This document shows, one piece after another, positions 16,037 to 23,704 of a DNA stretch of 62,108 nucleotides. Position numbers and translations under genes: made by a program. Origin of the DNA: Nocardia aobensis NBRC 100429 (GTDB lineage Bacteria; Actinomycetota; Actinomycetes; Mycobacteriales; Mycobacteriaceae); assembly GCF_000308375.1 (NCBI RefSeq), contig NZ_BAFQ01000292.1, positions 1 to 62,108 on the forward strand, given 5' to 3'. Position 1 is the first letter of the stretch, and each line of letters opens with the position of its first letter. The notes under the pieces are model-generated. The model was not told where the DNA came from, searched no databases, and saw nothing but the letters and a program-made list of their open reading frames with translations.

Positions 16037-16444
16037 ATGACGCGACAACACGAGCCGATCCCGCAGGACCGCTCGCCACGCTTTACCCTCCACAGCCGAC
16101 CGCCGGTATCACGCCGGTTACCGACACCGCGAGCACCGCGCCCAGGTTCGGTGGATGGGGCCCGGTGGCCCCGCACGACCGACTTGGTCGCCGAACTGTC
16201 CGATCTGGAGGCGCTGGGCCGGCGGGCAGGCAGCATCGACCGAATCATGTACAGCATGGACGCCTGGCAGCCGGCACCGAGGCGCGCGATGATCGGCGGA
16301 CGTTCGGTTCGCCTGGACGGATACCGGCACCTGCCCGCCCACACACTCTGTGTCCTGAGACCGGACCCGACGGACCCGGCAGACCGCGGCACACGCAGCC
16401 CATCCTGCGCCCGATCCGCGTCCCGTGTGGGAGGCCTGATATGA
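16037..16444 (+). CDS. DUF5994-family protein, copy 2 (subtype A, divergent C-terminus)
   Basis: A 135-residue paralogue. The core is visible as GSVDGARWPRTTDLVAELSD (about residues 38-57; the first Trp of the usual WW pair is Arg) and DRIMYSMDAWQPAPRRAMIG. After about residue 105 the sequence (RPDPTDPADRGTRSPSCARS) no longer resembles the family's last strand, and the helix after the core is a few residues short. It is therefore either strongly diverged or recently damaged by a downstream shift. ATG 16037 with CAGGAGCGTC seven bases away; its TGA overlaps the next ATG. Confidence 0.75.
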   Translation: MTRQHEPIPQDRSPRFTLHSRPPVSRRLPTPRAPRPGSVDGARWPRTTDLVAELSDLEALGRRAGSIDRIMYSMDAWQPAPRRAMIGGRSVRLDGYRHLPAHTLCVLRPDPTDPADRGTRSPSCARSASRVGGLI

Positions 16445-16920
16445 CACAGAACCCACCGCAGGACAGCGGCGGTGCCGCCGCCGACCGCGGCCCGGGCCGA
16501 TTCCGGGCCGGCGCCGACGGTGGGCAACCATTCGACAAACCGACCCGCACACCGCGGCTGCTGCTGCGCGAGGGTGACGAGGAATCCGGCGGCGTAGACG
16601 GCGCATGGTGGCCCAGAACCGACAACCTCACCACCGAACTGCACGACCTGGTCACCGCCCTCACCGCGCGACTGGGCGCGACCGCCCGGATCAGCTTCGA
16701 CTGGAATGCGCTGAGCCTGTCCCAACGTCGCATCGACGCGCCCGACGGGATCGAGGTCACCGGCCCGCTTCCGGACCAGCCACCCCAAGTGATGTATGTC
16801 TTCGGCCCACACGATCGGCACCTTCGATTGCTGGTGATCAATCCCGCCACCCCCGCAGACCAGGCACAAGCGCAGATGCGCAGGGCCGTAAGCGCCGGCG
16901 CCGACAAGCCGGAATCATGA
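16441..16920 (+). CDS. DUF5994-family protein, copy 3 (subtype B)
   Basis: A 159-residue paralogue of the second subtype. A hydrophilic N-terminal tail of about 35 residues is followed by TPRLLLREGDEESGGVDGAW, then WPRTDNLTTELHDLV and RISFDWNALSLSQRRID. Closest to copy 6, with the same order of motifs. Its ATG overlaps the stop of copy 2 (ATGA), so the A-B pair is probably translated as a coupled unit, which would suit a two-subunit product (inference). Confidence 0.83.
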   Translation: MTQNPPQDSGGAAADRGPGRFRAGADGGQPFDKPTRTPRLLLREGDEESGGVDGAWWPRTDNLTTELHDLVTALTARLGATARISFDWNALSLSQRRIDAPDGIEVTGPLPDQPPQVMYVFGPHDRHLRLLVINPATPADQAQAQMRRAVSAGADKPES

Positions 16921-17097
16921 ACTACCCCGGGTGGCGACATTGCCGGCCACCGTGCCATGCCGCTGCCCGCCGCTGTCCGATGGTTTCTCGATCGGGACCC
17001 CTGTATCTCCGCGGCACCGACATGGACGGCTCGGTCGTCGCGCCTCGTCGCGGCATATTCGTGACGGAACGTGGTCGCGATTCAGGGTTCGCGGCCG

Positions 17098-17529
17098 TCA
17101 CTGCCGGGCAGCGTCGTTCCGAGCGGTTCGCCCGGCCGCCGCGAGTACCGATGTCGCGAGGGCAGGATCGGTGCTCTCCGGGATGGCTTGCAACACGATC
17201 ACGGTGCCGTTGGTCGCGCACAGATACATGATGCCGAACAACTCGAACGGGTACCGGTCCAGTCGCACAGCGCGTCCCGCGACGATGGGATGCCGGTCGG
17301 TGGTCGACCAGGTGCGCGGATCGTAGACGATGCGCCATATCTGTTCTGCTCGCGGCCGAACTGCGGCAATCAGATCGGGCAGCTCGGCTGTCAGATTGCT
17401 CGATCGTGGCCACCAAGTCGCATCGATATAGCCGCTCGCGTCAGAATCCGGGCGCGGACGGAATCGAGGGGGGTCGGTGAGCGTTCGATCACGGACGGAC
17501 ACAGACGCGCTCAGTGATGGTGGCGTCAT
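17098..17529 (-). CDS. DUF5994-family protein, copy 4 (subtype A)
   Basis: A 143-residue paralogue, monocistronic and leftward like copy 1. Core: SGYIDATWWPRSSNLTAELP (about residues 32-51), WRIVYDPRTWSTTDRHP, YPFELFGIMYL. ATG 17529 lies six bases after AGGAG in the shared CAGGAGCGTC leader. Family role unknown; no signal peptide or membrane segment. Confidence 0.85.
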   Translation of the reverse strand: MTPPSLSASVSVRDRTLTDPPRFRPRPDSDASGYIDATWWPRSSNLTAELPDLIAAVRPRAEQIWRIVYDPRTWSTTDRHPIVAGRAVRLDRYPFELFGIMYLCATNGTVIVLQAIPESTDPALATSVLAAAGRTARNDAARQ

Positions 17530-18069
17530 GGGACGCTCCTGCCGCGGCCTCCGCGAAGACCGGATATCGCATTCGGGGGACGTCGCTACCTCTGCTGGTC
17601 AGCGCACGTGATGCCGCCGAATGCCTCGACTCTACACGCAGCGCTCGGCGCAAGTCCGCTCCCGCAGACCCGTCCCCCTGTTATCCGCCCCGGGCGTGGC
17701 AGCGAGCGCCTTTCGGCGAGTGCGGGCCTGCGGATCGGCACAATTCACCGGATGGTGCGGGCGATCCGGTTCCGGCGGCCGCTCGCATAAATTCTCGGTA
17801 GCCAGACATCGAAATCAGCGGCGAACCGGTGTCGGTCCGGTAACGACGCCCCTCACGCTGCTAACACCCGGCATCCTTGAGCGATGGTGTAGGTGTCGCC
17901 GATCCGACGACGCAGTCCGGCCGCTTCTGCCGACCCGGACGTGGACCCTCGATACGCGTCGGGGCGAATTTCAGCGGTGCGCGGCGCCAGTATCAGCTCG
18001 GCGGTTCGGCCAGGTGGCACGCACCTTCGCCGCCCGGCATCACCTATTTCGCGAGACGAACGGTGTGCG
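17530..18069. other. Divergent intergenic region between DUF5994 copy 4 and the ECF sigma gene
   Basis: About 540 bases. The first 60 bases next to copy 4 are the duplicated DUF5994 leader. The remainder should contain the sigma-factor promoter. Open frames run through parts of it but have non-coding composition. I see no convincing autoregulatory ECF promoter. Confidence 0.4.
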
Positions 18070-18672
18070 ATGAAGGACGAGCTCCGTCCCCGTAACGGTA
18101 CTTCGACGACCAACGCTGCAAGTTTGACCACCTTGCTGCGAGAGACCGCGAACGGCAACACCGATTCCTTCGCCGCGTTCTATCGATCGACCAGACCTCG
18201 GTTGCTCGCCAGGCTGACCTTCATCCTGCACAGTCCGGTTCTGGCCGAGGAAGTCAGCCAGGAAATATATCTTCACATCTGGATCGCGGCCGGGGACTAC
18301 GATGCCGACCGCGGAAGTCCGATGGCATGGCTGATGATGTTCGCGCATCGTCGCGCTGTCGACCAGGTGCGTTCGGAGCAAGCGCTGGCCGACCGCGAAC
18401 GCGCTTTCGGCCGTAGACAGTTCCCTCCCGACCATGACGTGGTCTACGACGAGGTCGGCCAGCGCCTCGACGAACGCGCCGTCGCCGGGGAAGTGTGCAA
18501 ACTTCGCAGCCGCCAGCGCGAAGCCATCGAGCTGGCCTTCTACGGTGACCGCACCTACGCTCAGGTCGCCATCGACCTCGACATCCCGCTACCGACCGCC
18601 AAAGCGCGGATCCGAGCCGGACTGAAAACCCTCGGCCGCCGCCTGTCATCAAGCTCGCACGACCTTCCGTGA
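18070..18672 (+). CDS. ECF sigma factor, SigK-like
   Basis: A 200-residue extracytoplasmic-function sigma factor. Region 2 spans about residues 30-95 (AEEVSQEIYLHIWIAAGDYD, SPMAWLMMFAHRRAVDQVRS) and region 4 about residues 140-195 (SRQREAIELAFYGDRTYAQV, then LPTAKARIRAGLKTL). The wording is typical of the SigK group, whose members usually have a membrane anti-sigma (RskA) encoded next door. No such gene follows here; the next gene is a convergent TetR. Start ATG 18070 (MKDELRPRNG); no strong Shine-Dalgarno is seen. It may control surrounding DUF5994 genes (inference from position). Confidence 0.9.
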   Translation: MKDELRPRNGTSTTNAASLTTLLRETANGNTDSFAAFYRSTRPRLLARLTFILHSPVLAEEVSQEIYLHIWIAAGDYDADRGSPMAWLMMFAHRRAVDQVRSEQALADRERAFGRRQFPPDHDVVYDEVGQRLDERAVAGEVCKLRSRQREAIELAFYGDRTYAQVAIDLDIPLPTAKARIRAGLKTLGRRLSSSSHDLP

Positions 18673-18679
18673 AAGGCGG

Positions 18680-19456
18680 TCATCCTTCCTCCGCCCCGCG
18701 GGCAGCGGCATCGCGTGTGGCGGGATCCGCGCGGGGATGTGACAGTGTGGCCGTGAGGCCGGCCAGCAGGATGTCGAGTCCACGTTCCAATTCGGCGCGG
18801 CCGTCGTAATCGGCCAGCAGCGGGGCGAGTCGGCGTAGCAACGGGAATTCTGTGACCGGCAACCGATGCAGACCGAGACGCAGCACTTCGTCGGTCTCTT
18901 CCGGGCGTTCCACCAATTCTTGGAGCTCATTGAGCACATGGCCGTAGAGGAAGCCGAACAATGCACGATAGATGTGCAGAGCATCGGCTCCGGAGAAACC
19001 GGCACGGGTCAGCAATGCCAGTACGTCCTCGAGCGGCCGTACCACCGCTGGGGAACGTTGCCCGAGCGGTGTCGCCAGCGGCCGCGTCACCAGCAACGGC
19101 ACCACCCGGGGATGCGCCAGCGCCAGGGCACGGAAATCGCGAGCGACCTTCCGTAGCCCGCCGGCCCAGTCCGGGTCGGCGCTGTCCACTCGCAGTTGCG
19201 CGAAGACGATCTCGGCAACACCGTCGAGCACCGCCGCCTTGTTCGGTACATGCCGGTAGATAACCATCGGGTCCCGGCCCACCGCCTCGGCCAAGCGGCG
19301 CATCGACAATCCCTCGACGCCGTCACTGTCGATGATCGCCAGCGCCGCCGCGAGTACTCCCACGCGGGTGACCCGACCGGCGCCACGACCATTCGCGGCA
19401 CGACCCATGCGGGCACCACCTGTCGGATCTTGGACCTCCGATGACGTTTCGTTCAT
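18680..19456 (-). CDS. TetR-family regulator with TetR_C-type ligand domain
   Basis: A 258-residue repressor. The HTH is at about residues 45-75 (LSMRRLAEAVGRDPMVIYRH, then VPNKAAVLDGV), followed by a long C-terminal domain of the tetracycline-repressor type. The N-terminal 25 residues are Gly/Arg-rich. It is divergent from DUF5994 copies 5-7, with an inverted repeat and a good promoter between them, so it may regulate itself and that operon. ATG 19456; an in-frame ATG at 19408 is an alternative. Confidence 0.88.
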   Translation of the reverse strand: MNETSSEVQDPTGGARMGRAANGRGAGRVTRVGVLAAALAIIDSDGVEGLSMRRLAEAVGRDPMVIYRHVPNKAAVLDGVAEIVFAQLRVDSADPDWAGGLRKVARDFRALALAHPRVVPLLVTRPLATPLGQRSPAVVRPLEDVLALLTRAGFSGADALHIYRALFGFLYGHVLNELQELVERPEETDEVLRLGLHRLPVTEFPLLRRLAPLLADYDGRAELERGLDILLAGLTATLSHPRADPATRDAAARGAEEG

Positions 19457-19490
19457 GACGCGGGCTCATTTCCTCCGATGCCGACAACCG

Positions 19491-19511
19491 TAGATATAAA
19501 CTGTATACCTA
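19491..19511. promoter_or_regulatory. TetR-type inverted repeat (candidate operator)
   Basis: TAGATATA and TATACCTA flank AACTG, giving a near-palindrome with one mismatch per arm. It lies just before the -35 box at 19517 and 35 bases from the TetR start, a typical place for autoregulation. Confidence 0.6.
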
Positions 19512-19516
19512 CAGCG

Positions 19517-19545
19517 TTGACATTGTCTCGACATGGGCGTCTACT
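19517..19545 (+). promoter_or_regulatory. Sigma-70-type promoter for DUF5994 copies 5-7
   Basis: A consensus TTGACA (19517-19522) is followed after 17 bases by TCTACT (19540-19545). It points to the operon starting at 19690 and lies next to the candidate TetR operator. This suggests housekeeping-sigma transcription under TetR control rather than dependence on the nearby ECF factor. Confidence 0.6.
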
Positions 19546-19689
19546 GGAGTAGTCACTCCCATTCGAGCGTCGGCACCCGCGTCCCTCTTCTTTCGGCGAG
19601 TCGGCAGCCACGGATTCGGGCACAGGCAACAGTCGACATGCCGATCATTGCCACCACATCCCGCCTCGACGAGTAAGGACCGGTCCATC

Positions 19690-20193
19690 ATGACCATCGC
19701 TCACACAATCGCAACGAAGACCAAGGCTTTTCCGGAAGCAATTCGCCGCTACCTCGATCCCCTACCGGAACGCGCCTCCCCCGCCCCGGCTCCCCTCTCG
19801 ACGGGCCCGCCCGAAGCCGCGGTGACCCACCACCCACCGCGACTGAGCCTGAAGCCGAAAAATCGTCACTCGGACTACATCGACGGTGCGTGGTGGCCCG
19901 AGTCCGCCGACCTCGCTACCGAACTCCCGGATCTACTGGCTGTCTTGACGATTCGGCTGGGTCCGGTCGATCGGATCGTCTACGACCCGGACGGCTGGTC
20001 ACGGCCACCCCGGCAGATGACGGTCGGAAGTCGTTCGATCGGCCTCGAGCCCTATCCGTTCCACTTGCGCAACACGATGTATGTCGTCGGCGCCGACACC
20101 GCCGTCATGGTGCTCCGCGTGATCCTTCCATCCACCGACGCCCGCGCCGCCCACTCCCAATTGGTGGCCGCCGGCACTCCACGGGAGGGATAG
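19690..20193 (+). CDS. DUF5994-family protein, copy 5 (subtype A, extended N-terminus)
   Basis: A 167-residue paralogue whose core starts at about residue 50 (PRLSLKPKNRHSDYIDGAWW, then PESADLATELPDLLAVL), with DRIVYDPDGWSRPPRQMTVG and YPFHLRNTMYV further on. Its N-terminal 48 residues (MTIAHTIATKTKAFPEAIRR, then a Pro-rich linker) are absent from the other copies. ATG 19690 with AAGGA upstream. First gene of the A-B-A set 5-6-7; three bases separate its stop from the next ATG. Confidence 0.85.
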   Translation: MTIAHTIATKTKAFPEAIRRYLDPLPERASPAPAPLSTGPPEAAVTHHPPRLSLKPKNRHSDYIDGAWWPESADLATELPDLLAVLTIRLGPVDRIVYDPDGWSRPPRQMTVGSRSIGLEPYPFHLRNTMYVVGADTAVMVLRVILPSTDARAAHSQLVAAGTPREG

Positions 20194-20196
20194 ATC

Positions 20197-20667
20197 ATGC
20201 CCCGCCTCCATACACGACGTCCGATCGTCAACCACTTCGAGACGGACACGTCCGCCTCGGACGAGCGACAGCCCTTCCGCACACCCACACGCACACCCCG
20301 TCTGATGCTCCGCGAACGCGGTGCCGTCCCCGGAAACGTCGACGGCGCCTGGTGGCCGTGGACCCCGAATCTCACGTCGGAACTGCACGACCTGATCAGC
20401 GCCGTCGCCCCACGCCTCGGGACCACGATGCGCGTCGGATTCGAATGGAACGCAACAAGTCTCGCCCAACGACGCATCGGTACCGACGACCACATTCGCA
20501 TACAGGGCCGCAGCGACGACCAACCGCCCGAGGTCGTGCATCTCTACGGAGCGCACAACACCGCACTCGCGCTGCTCGTCATCCCCGCCGCCACGGCGCC
20601 CGAGGTCGCCCGGGAACGCATGCGGCTTGCCGCGGCCGGCCATCTCGGCCCACCACCCGGACCGTGA
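20197..20667 (+). CDS. DUF5994-family protein, copy 6 (subtype B)
   Basis: A 156-residue paralogue closely parallel to copy 3: TPRLMLRERGAVPGNVDGAW, then WPWTPNLTSELHDLI and RVGFEWNATSLAQRRIG. It has a 33-residue hydrophilic tail before the core. GGAGGGA precedes ATG 20197 and overlaps the end of copy 5. The repeated A-then-B order here and at copies 2-3 indicates duplication of a two-gene module. Confidence 0.84.
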   Translation: MPRLHTRRPIVNHFETDTSASDERQPFRTPTRTPRLMLRERGAVPGNVDGAWWPWTPNLTSELHDLISAVAPRLGTTMRVGFEWNATSLAQRRIGTDDHIRIQGRSDDQPPEVVHLYGAHNTALALLVIPAATAPEVARERMRLAAAGHLGPPPGP

Positions 20668-20711
20668 CACCAGCAACGGACCGATACCCGCTCGAGACAG
20701 GAGCGTCGACC

Positions 20712-21239
20712 ATGACACCGGAGAATGTTCACCCGAACAGGGAGAACTCGGGCTCGGTCGGGGAATTGGTACCGCGGCTGCGGCTGAAACCGGACTCGGC
20801 GAAGATCGGCTACGTCGACGGAGCGTGGTGGCCGCGCAGCGACGACCTCGTTGTCGAGTTGCCCGCGCTGCTGGCGAGCGTGTCCGGCCGGCTCGGACCC
20901 GTCCGCCGGATCACCTACCGCCTCGGTGAGTGGGCGAACGCGCCCAGCGATCTGGTCGTCGAAGGGCTGGCCATCCGCCTCGAAGGCCACCGCAACGGGA
21001 CCGTCAACACGATCGAAATGCTGGGCACCCGCGACCGTCGACTGGTCATCCTGGTCGTCCCGCCCTACACCGACGACGATCGGGCCCTCGCCGCGATGAA
21101 CGCCGCCGCCACCACCGGCGACGCCTCAACCGTGGACGAACTGCTGATGATCACCCCGCGAGAACGGCGCAACCGCACCGCTCAAGCGGACGCGGTGCGG
21201 CGATGGCGAACCGGCGACCCGAATCCGCACGACCGATGA
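20712..21239 (+). CDS. DUF5994-family protein, copy 7 (subtype A, extended C-terminus)
   Basis: A 175-residue paralogue: PRLRLKPDSAKIGYVDGAWW, then PRSDDLVVELPALL, RRITYRLGEWANAPSDLVVE and GTVNTIEMLG. The C-terminal 40 residues form a charged Arg-rich tail (ITPRERRNRTAQADAVRRWR) not found in the other copies. The CAGGAGCGTC leader lies at 20698-20707, four bases before ATG 20712, so this gene is translated from its own site even though it lies 44 bases behind copy 6. Confidence 0.85.
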   Translation: MTPENVHPNRENSGSVGELVPRLRLKPDSAKIGYVDGAWWPRSDDLVVELPALLASVSGRLGPVRRITYRLGEWANAPSDLVVEGLAIRLEGHRNGTVNTIEMLGTRDRRLVILVVPPYTDDDRALAAMNAAATTGDASTVDELLMITPRERRNRTAQADAVRRWRTGDPNPHDR

Positions 21240-21564
21240 AAAATCGCAGCGGGCGCGTGCCCGCCGCGCCGACTCGTCGCGGGCTCGTCAACCGGCACAC
21301 ACACTGGGCCGGTCGAACGCGTCGGCTACTCGTTTGAACCGACGCGTTCTCGATCGCTGCATATTCCCGGGAAGATGCGGTGACCTGCCCAGCCCATACC
21401 CGAACGGAAGCGACCCAAACCGACTGTCCCTCGTCGAGGGCCTGCTGCCGCAACCCGCGCACAGGCACATCGACCCCAGCGAAGCATCCGCAGTGATCGC
21501 CGGCTTCGTCGTACTCATCTTCGGCGATCAACTAGCGCAACGAGTTCGCGCGATGCCACATAAC
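21240..21564. other. Intergenic region, no gene seen
   Basis: About 325 bases between the last DUF5994 gene and the tRNA-associated hairpin. Frames on both strands are short and lack gene-like composition; no clear regulatory motif. Confidence 0.45.
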
Positions 21565-21599
21565 AGCGAATCCGCAGGTCAGTGACCTGCGGATTCGCT
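21565..21599 (-). terminator. Perfect 17-bp hairpin downstream of tRNA-Ala
   Basis: AGCGAATCCGCAGGTCA and its exact complement TGACCTGCGGATTCGCT are separated by one base. It lies six bases past the 3' end of the leftward tRNA, so it is probably its terminator. No U-run follows on the minus strand, and the stem is unusually long and perfect. Confidence 0.55.
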
Positions 21600-21605
21600 G
21601 TGAAG

Positions 21606-21678
21606 TGGAGCTAAGGGGACTCGAACCCCTGACCCCCACACTGCCAGTGTGGTGCGCTACCAGCTGCGCCATAGCCCC
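21606..21678 (-). tRNA. tRNA-Ala (anticodon GGC)
   Basis: On the minus strand the 73-base sequence begins GGGGCTATGGCGCAGCTGG and ends GGTTCGAGTCCCCTTAGCTC plus CA. The anticodon arm is CCACA-CTGGCAG-TGTGG, giving anticodon GGC. The acceptor stem closes with one G-U pair, the T loop TTCGAGT is standard, and the 3' CCA is not encoded. Confidence 0.96.
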
Positions 21679-21795
21679 AGATTTTCGCACCCCGGGGGTG
21701 TTCCCCGCGTGCTTGAAAGAAGTTACACCACCTGAGTTCGGCGCACCAAATCGCCTGCATACAGGGGTGGTGGAACACACGTTCGAACGATAGAC

Positions 21796-21811
21796 TCGAA
21801 CACATGTTCGA
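21796..21811 (+). promoter_or_regulatory. Perfect actinobacterial SOS box (LexA site) over the DUF222 start codon
   Basis: TCGAAC-ACAT-GTTCGA matches the LexA consensus TCGAAC-N4-GTTCGA exactly, and its ATG (21804) is the start codon of the following gene. A further TTCGAA palindrome lies about 10 bases upstream. This predicts LexA repression and DNA-damage induction. Confidence 0.8.
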
Positions 21812-23327
21812 TGGCAGAGAGCTTCAGGCGATGAGCGACGAGGGGCTGGTCGATGCGCTGCGACGGGCACATGGGGCGGCGGCATTCGCACAGGCGGCGG
21901 AGGTGCGGGCGGTGCGCGAGTTGTATCGGCGGCATCGCGCCGGCAACGCCGCGCCCGGACCGGGCGGGGTGCGGGCGGGAGAGTTCGCCGCGGCGGAAGT
22001 CTCGACGGCGGTGCAGGTTTCCGAGCAAGTCGCGGCCGCGCTGATCGATATCGGGCTGGCACTGGACGCGCTGCCGCATACGCGGGAGGCGTTCGGATCC
22101 GGCCGCATCGATCTGTCGCGGGTGCAGGTGATCGTCGACAATGCGCGCGGACTGTCCAGCGATCTGCTGGCCGATCTCGAAGTCCCGCTCGTCGAGGCCG
22201 CCGCACGGACCACACCGGCCCGGCTACGGCAGACCGCGCGGCGCTGGTTGAGCCGACTCGACGGCCCGGGTGAGCAGCGGCGGCGGGAACAGCGTGAGGA
22301 CTGTCGCGATATCCGCCTGACCGCGGTCCAGGACGGCGCCGCGGTCGTGGCGGGTCTTCTGCCCGCGGACGGGGCAGAAACGATCGCGATGCGACTGCGG
22401 GACATGGCATACGAGGTGTGCCCCGAGGACCCGCGCACCATGCCGCAACGCCGCGCGGACGCGCTCGTCGCCCTCGCCGAGGGGGCGCAGCGGCTCGACT
22501 GTGCCTGTGGACGCGGAAAGCGCTGTACCGCAACAGTTTCCGAGAACCTCGCGTCGGATGCGCGACGCACGTCCGGACGTGCCAGGACTCGCCGCCCGCT
22601 GATCCAGGTCGGTGTCAGCGCCGAAGCTCTGAGCGGGGAGAGCGAGGAACCCGCCTATCTGGCGGGCTACGGGCCGATCGACGCCGAGCTTGCGCGGCGG
22701 ATCGCCGAGCGGGGCGAATCGGTCTCCGTGGCCGAATCCGCCGTGCGAATGGACGGCCTGTGCGCATTCCCGGGCTGCGTAATGCCCGCCGCGACAACAG
22801 ACTTGCCCGTACCGGAGGGGAGCACGGGCAATACCGACGGGAATCGGCCCGGTGGTGCCGCCGGCAGCCAGAAGAATCGGGATGTCGCGCCCGGAACGGA
22901 ATCGCCGATCGGGAAATCCGCATACGCCCGCGGCAACGGCCGTACAGCAGCGGGGGCATCCCACGCGAGTTCGCCGAGCGGACAACGGTTTACGTTGTGT
23001 TCCCATCATTCCCGCTTGGCGCTGCTCACCGTGCAGCGCAGGACCCGGTGGGAGGTGCGCCGGCTCGATGCGGACCGGGTGCGGTGGACGAGTCCGACCG
23101 GCGACGTGCACACCACGGTCGACGAGGTGGCTCGCTACCTGTTCCCGCATCGGGATACCGAGACGCCGATGGTCGGCTCGGGCCCGGTATCCACATCCGT
23201 TGCGGCATGGCCTGTTTCGACGCTCGACCCGGCATACCCGATCGGGGATCACGCCCTGGTGCATCGACGCCTCGCGGAGGGCACACCGGAGGACTGTCTC
23301 CTGGCCGGTGAAAGTTACCGGCGCTGA
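21804..23327 (+). CDS. DUF222 / 13E12-repeat-type protein with degenerate HNH region
   Basis: A 507-residue protein of the family abundant in mycobacteria and nocardiae. The DUF222 part covers about residues 10-270 (EVSTAVQVSEQVAAALIDIG, ALPHTREAFGSGRIDLSRVQ, ADALVALAEG). The C-terminal nuclease area keeps DGLCAFPGC and LCSHHSRLALL, but about 80 low-complexity Gly/Ser/Thr residues lie between them and the usual HHxxPW core is not recognisable, so catalysis is doubtful. The ATG sits inside an SOS box, as the MFD/MFE starts of relatives suggest. Start 21831 is the alternative. Confidence 0.85.
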   Translation: MFDGRELQAMSDEGLVDALRRAHGAAAFAQAAEVRAVRELYRRHRAGNAAPGPGGVRAGEFAAAEVSTAVQVSEQVAAALIDIGLALDALPHTREAFGSGRIDLSRVQVIVDNARGLSSDLLADLEVPLVEAAARTTPARLRQTARRWLSRLDGPGEQRRREQREDCRDIRLTAVQDGAAVVAGLLPADGAETIAMRLRDMAYEVCPEDPRTMPQRRADALVALAEGAQRLDCACGRGKRCTATVSENLASDARRTSGRARTRRPLIQVGVSAEALSGESEEPAYLAGYGPIDAELARRIAERGESVSVAESAVRMDGLCAFPGCVMPAATTDLPVPEGSTGNTDGNRPGGAAGSQKNRDVAPGTESPIGKSAYARGNGRTAAGASHASSPSGQRFTLCSHHSRLALLTVQRRTRWEVRRLDADRVRWTSPTGDVHTTVDEVARYLFPHRDTETPMVGSGPVSTSVAAWPVSTLDPAYPIGDHALVHRRLAEGTPEDCLLAGESYRR

Positions 23328-23382
23328 ACATCTTTCGCACCACAACTGCACACACGAGTGATCGGAGGACACCGCGAACACC

Positions 23383-23616
23383 ATGACTTGCCAGGATCGT
23401 CCACCCGCGCCGACCGTTATCGACGCCGGTGTGGAACGGGAACGGATCGCCGCGCTCGAGAAGTTGCGGCTCCGGCTGGAATCCGAACTCGACCGCACGG
23501 CCGCGGGCACCGGTTATGCCGCCATGGCAGGGCAATTGCGTGACACCGTGAACGCGATCGCGGACGCGCGCAATCGCATCTACGAGGTGCTACTCGGCGA
23601 CGACGAGATCTGTTGA
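23383..23616 (+). CDS. Small coiled-coil-like hypothetical protein
   Basis: A 77-residue acidic protein with alternating charged and Leu residues (VERERIAALEKLRLRLESEL) and a second helix (LRDTVNAIADARNRIYEVLL), so probably a helical hairpin. Family not recognised. It follows the DUF222 gene by 55 bases on the same strand and may be co-transcribed under the SOS box. GGAGG is present but 13 bases from the ATG. Confidence 0.6.
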   Translation: MTCQDRPPAPTVIDAGVERERIAALEKLRLRLESELDRTAAGTGYAAMAGQLRDTVNAIADARNRIYEVLLGDDEIC

Positions 23617-23704
23617 ACGCCGGTACTACGACTCCGGCCCGGGCGGTTGGGGATACCGTCCGGGCCGGGACCTCGACAAGCGCGACAGTGCCGCGCGGAG
23701 GTGA

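Noticed and set aside
16350..16444. A simple one-base frameshift at the end of DUF5994 copy 2
   Set aside because: None of the three frames restores a family-like C-terminus, so a single indel does not explain it; divergence or a larger change is more likely.
21240..23400. Genomic island integrated at tRNA-Ala
   Set aside because: No integrase gene and no direct repeat of the tRNA 3' end were seen nearby.
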